In this document: piece by piece, positions 6,307 to 7,506 of the stretch
How positions within the stretch are numbered: position 1 is the first letter of the stretch
Layout: each line of letters begins with the position of its first letter
Source: an uncultured Collinsella sp.
Lineage (GTDB): Bacteria; Actinomycetota; Coriobacteriia; Coriobacteriales; Coriobacteriaceae
Assembly (NCBI GenBank): GCA_900552345.1
Contig: URZN01000055.1
Span: 1 to 7,506 of the forward strand
DNA length: 7,506 bases
Direction: 5' to 3'
Translations under genes and position numbers: made by a program
Notes under the pieces: model-generated
What the model saw: the letters and a program-made list of their open reading frames with translations, nothing else
Told to the model about the DNA's origin: nothing
Databases searched by the model: none

Positions 6307-7020
6307 ATGGCAGAGCCGATGCTTTCCGTCTACAACATCAACGTCTGGTACGGCGCCATCCACGCCATCAAGGACATCTCCTTTAACGTCAACGAGGGTG
6401 AGATCGTTGCTCTGATCGGTGCGAACGGTGCCGGTAAGTCTACGACGCTTAAAACCGTCTCGGGCCTGCTGCGTTCCAAGACCGGCTCCATCAAGTTTAT
6501 GGGCGAGGACATTACTCATACGCCTGCCGACAAGCTGGTGGGCAAGGGCCTGGCACAGGTGCCCGAGGGCCGTCGCGCCTTTTTGCAGATGACGGTCGAG
6601 GAGAACCTGGAGATGGGCGCCTATACACAGCCCAAGTCTACGGTCGCTCCGGGCCTTGAGCGCGTCTACGAGCAGTTCCCGCGCCTGAAGGAGCGCCGTC
6701 GCCAGGTCGCCGGCACCCTTTCGGGCGGCGAGCAGCAGATGCTCGTTATGGGCCGCGCTCTTATGAGTAACCCTAAGCTGCTCATGCTCGACGAGCCTTC
6801 CATGGGCCTGGCGCCGATTCTGATTGAGCAGATCTTCCAGATTGTCGAGGACCTGCACAAGGCCGGCACCACGGTGCTTCTGGTCGAGCAGAACGCACAG
6901 ATGGCGCTCTCGATCGCCACGCGCGGCTATGTGCTCGAGACCGGCAAGATCACCATGACCGGCACGGGCCAAGAGCTCCTGCACGACGATAACGTCCGCA
7001 AGGCTTACCTCGGAGGCTAG
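6307..7020 (+). CDS. livF: Branched-chain amino-acid ABC transporter ATP-binding protein LivF
   Basis: The partner ATPase of LivG. It has 237 residues, the normal LivF length. Walker A is GANGAGKS (38-45), the Q-loop is AQVPEGRR with Gln84, the signature is LSGGEQQM (138-145), and Walker B is LLMLDEP (158-164) with Glu163. The switch-histidine position reads EQN with Gln195, which is normal for LivF and not a defect. The C-terminus ends AYLGG, as in LivF proteins. The ATG directly follows the livG stop, with GGGGGAG at 6294-6300 as ribosome-binding site. It is the last gene of the operon, followed by a strong terminator. Confidence 0.97.
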   Translation: MAEPMLSVYNINVWYGAIHAIKDISFNVNEGEIVALIGANGAGKSTTLKTVSGLLRSKTGSIKFMGEDITHTPADKLVGKGLAQVPEGRRAFLQMTVEENLEMGAYTQPKSTVAPGLERVYEQFPRLKERRRQVAGTLSGGEQQMLVMGRALMSNPKLLMLDEPSMGLAPILIEQIFQIVEDLHKAGTTVLLVEQNAQMALSIATRGYVLETGKITMTGTGQELLHDDNVRKAYLGG

Positions 7021-7030
7021 CCAATCCAAC

Positions 7031-7069
7031 AAAAGGGGCGCTGACTATCCCGGTCAGCGCCCCTTTTTT
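7031..7069. terminator. Rho-independent terminator of the liv operon
   Basis: GGGGCGCTGAC (7035-7045) pairs perfectly with GTCAGCGCCCC (7053-7063) around a 7-nt loop. A-run 7031-7034 lies on the left and six T residues (7064-7069) on the right. It starts 11 bases after the livF stop. The symmetrical A and T tracts could also let it work for minus-strand transcripts. Confidence 0.95.
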
Positions 7070-7138
7070 AAGTTGCGGTGAAATAGGGACTAAATAGGGA
7101 TTCTAGACGCCAAAACAGTCCTTATTCCACCGCAACTT
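7070..7138. repeat. 69-bp palindromic element (REP- or MITE-like)
   Basis: The 22-base arms 7070-7091 and 7117-7138 pair with one A-C mismatch and one G-T wobble. The outermost 11 bases, AAGTTGCGGTG and CACCGCAACTT, are perfect. Within the left arm and loop, AAATAGGGACT (7081-7091) is repeated as AAATAGGGATT (7092-7102). It abuts the T-tract of the liv terminator. No target-site duplication is visible, and no open frame fills it. A dispersed palindromic repeat is the best guess; a small structured RNA is possible. Confidence 0.55.
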
Positions 7139-7188
7139 CATTGGGGCGTGCGACGATGACCGTCCCAAATTAGCACCCCTGCACCAAG

Positions 7189-7228
7189 CCAAGGCCCCGT
7201 TCCAGAATGTGCCGGAACGGGGCCTTGG
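7189..7228. terminator. Strong hairpin, probable terminator of the zinc-ribbon gene
   Basis: A perfect 15-bp stem pairs CCAAGGCCCCGTTCC (7189-7203) with its complement (7214-7228) around a 10-nt loop. It begins 27 bases after the stop of the minus-strand zinc-ribbon gene. Neither strand has a clean T-tract after the stem, so it may end transcription poorly or act as a 3' stabiliser. Confidence 0.5.
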
Positions 7229-7255
7229 TGGTTGGGGTCTACTGGGTTTTGGTCG

Positions 7256-7491
7256 CTAGTCTACCTTTTGTCCGCATGTTGGGCAGAACTGGGCTTCGGG
7301 TACGAGCGGGGTTCCGCAGTGACGGCAGAAGCGGGCGGGCTCGGCCGGAGCTGCCGGCGCCGTCGGCATCGCAGGCGCTGCGGGTGGAACGACGTTCTGC
7401 TGGGCACGCTTCTGGCGACGGCGTTGCTTGCGCTTGGGCTTGGGCGTTGCGGCTGTCGCACCGTTCGCGGCCTTCGCGCGCTTCTTGCGGG
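7256..7491 (-). CDS. Double zinc-ribbon protein, 5' part missing at contig edge
   Basis: The last 77 codons of a minus-strand gene end in TAG at 7256-7258; its start lies beyond the right edge. The C-terminus reads FCRHCGTPLVPEAQFCPTCGQ, two CxxC knuckles typical of a zinc ribbon. Before it is a Pro/Ala-rich linker of about 20 residues, and before that a very basic stretch rich in Lys and Arg. Role unknown: bacterial proteins with this tail are often membrane or nucleic-acid-associated and poorly studied. The frame is chosen for the zinc-ribbon cysteines. Another frame, open through the adapter and starting MYKRQ, is an artefact; in the true frame the adapter gives an immediate TAA. Nothing can be said of the missing N-terminal part. 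Confidence 0.8.
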
Positions 7492-7506
7492 CTGTCTCTT
7501 ATACAC
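7492..7506 (+). other. Nextera mosaic-end adapter at right edge (artefact)
   Basis: CTGTCTCTTATACAC is the first 15 bases of the reverse complement of the Tn5 mosaic end. Together with the left adapter, the genomic insert is 48-7491, flanked by inward-facing transposase ends. Not biological sequence. Confidence 0.96.

Noticed and set aside
5407..7032. A 541-codon open frame antisense to livG and livF
   Set aside because: Same shadow effect. Both ATPases on the plus strand have every catalytic motif and good ribosome-binding sites.

Overview
The window looks like one metagenomic or draft contig from a high-GC Gram-positive gut bacterium. Coriobacteriia (Collinsella-like) is my best guess. The reasons are the GC-rich third codon positions, the AAGGAGG-type Shine-Dalgarno sites, a lipoprotein solute receptor, and the style of the LivJ/LivG proteins. 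The guess rests on memory of protein style and not on a search. Both ends carry untrimmed Illumina Nextera (Tn5) adapter: bases 1-47 at the left and 7492-7506 at the right. These are not biological sequence.

Layout. Bases 48-135 hold a long imperfect palindrome. A GC-rich hairpin at 162-200 is the probable terminator of hom (homoserine dehydrogenase with C-terminal ACT domain, minus strand, 234-1577). A 581-bp divergent intergenic region (1578-2158) separates hom from the plus-strand liv genes. It holds a decayed, internally deleted copy of livJ (1779-1889), a candidate GlnR-like box (1940-1966), weak promoter candidates, inverted repeats and a structured leader.

The liv operon follows: livJ (lipid-anchored branched-chain amino-acid receptor, 2159-3346), a 139-bp hairpin-rich spacer, livH and livM (membrane permeases), and livG and livF (ATPases), ending at 7020. 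The last four genes are packed with zero or negative spacing. A textbook terminator follows at 7031-7069, next to a 69-bp palindromic element (7070-7138) and a further strong hairpin (7189-7228). The right edge holds the 3' part of a minus-strand gene for a basic, Pro/Ala-rich protein ending in a double zinc ribbon (7256-7491).

How it works together. LivJ captures leucine, isoleucine or valine (or a related amino acid) at the outer face of the membrane, LivHM form the channel, and LivGF drive import with ATP. Hom makes homoserine on the route to threonine, methionine and, through threonine, isoleucine, so the two divergent units share a metabolic theme. I see no novel defence, mobile or biosynthetic system. 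The most interesting biological signals are the livJ relic, the GlnR-like site and the palindromic elements.
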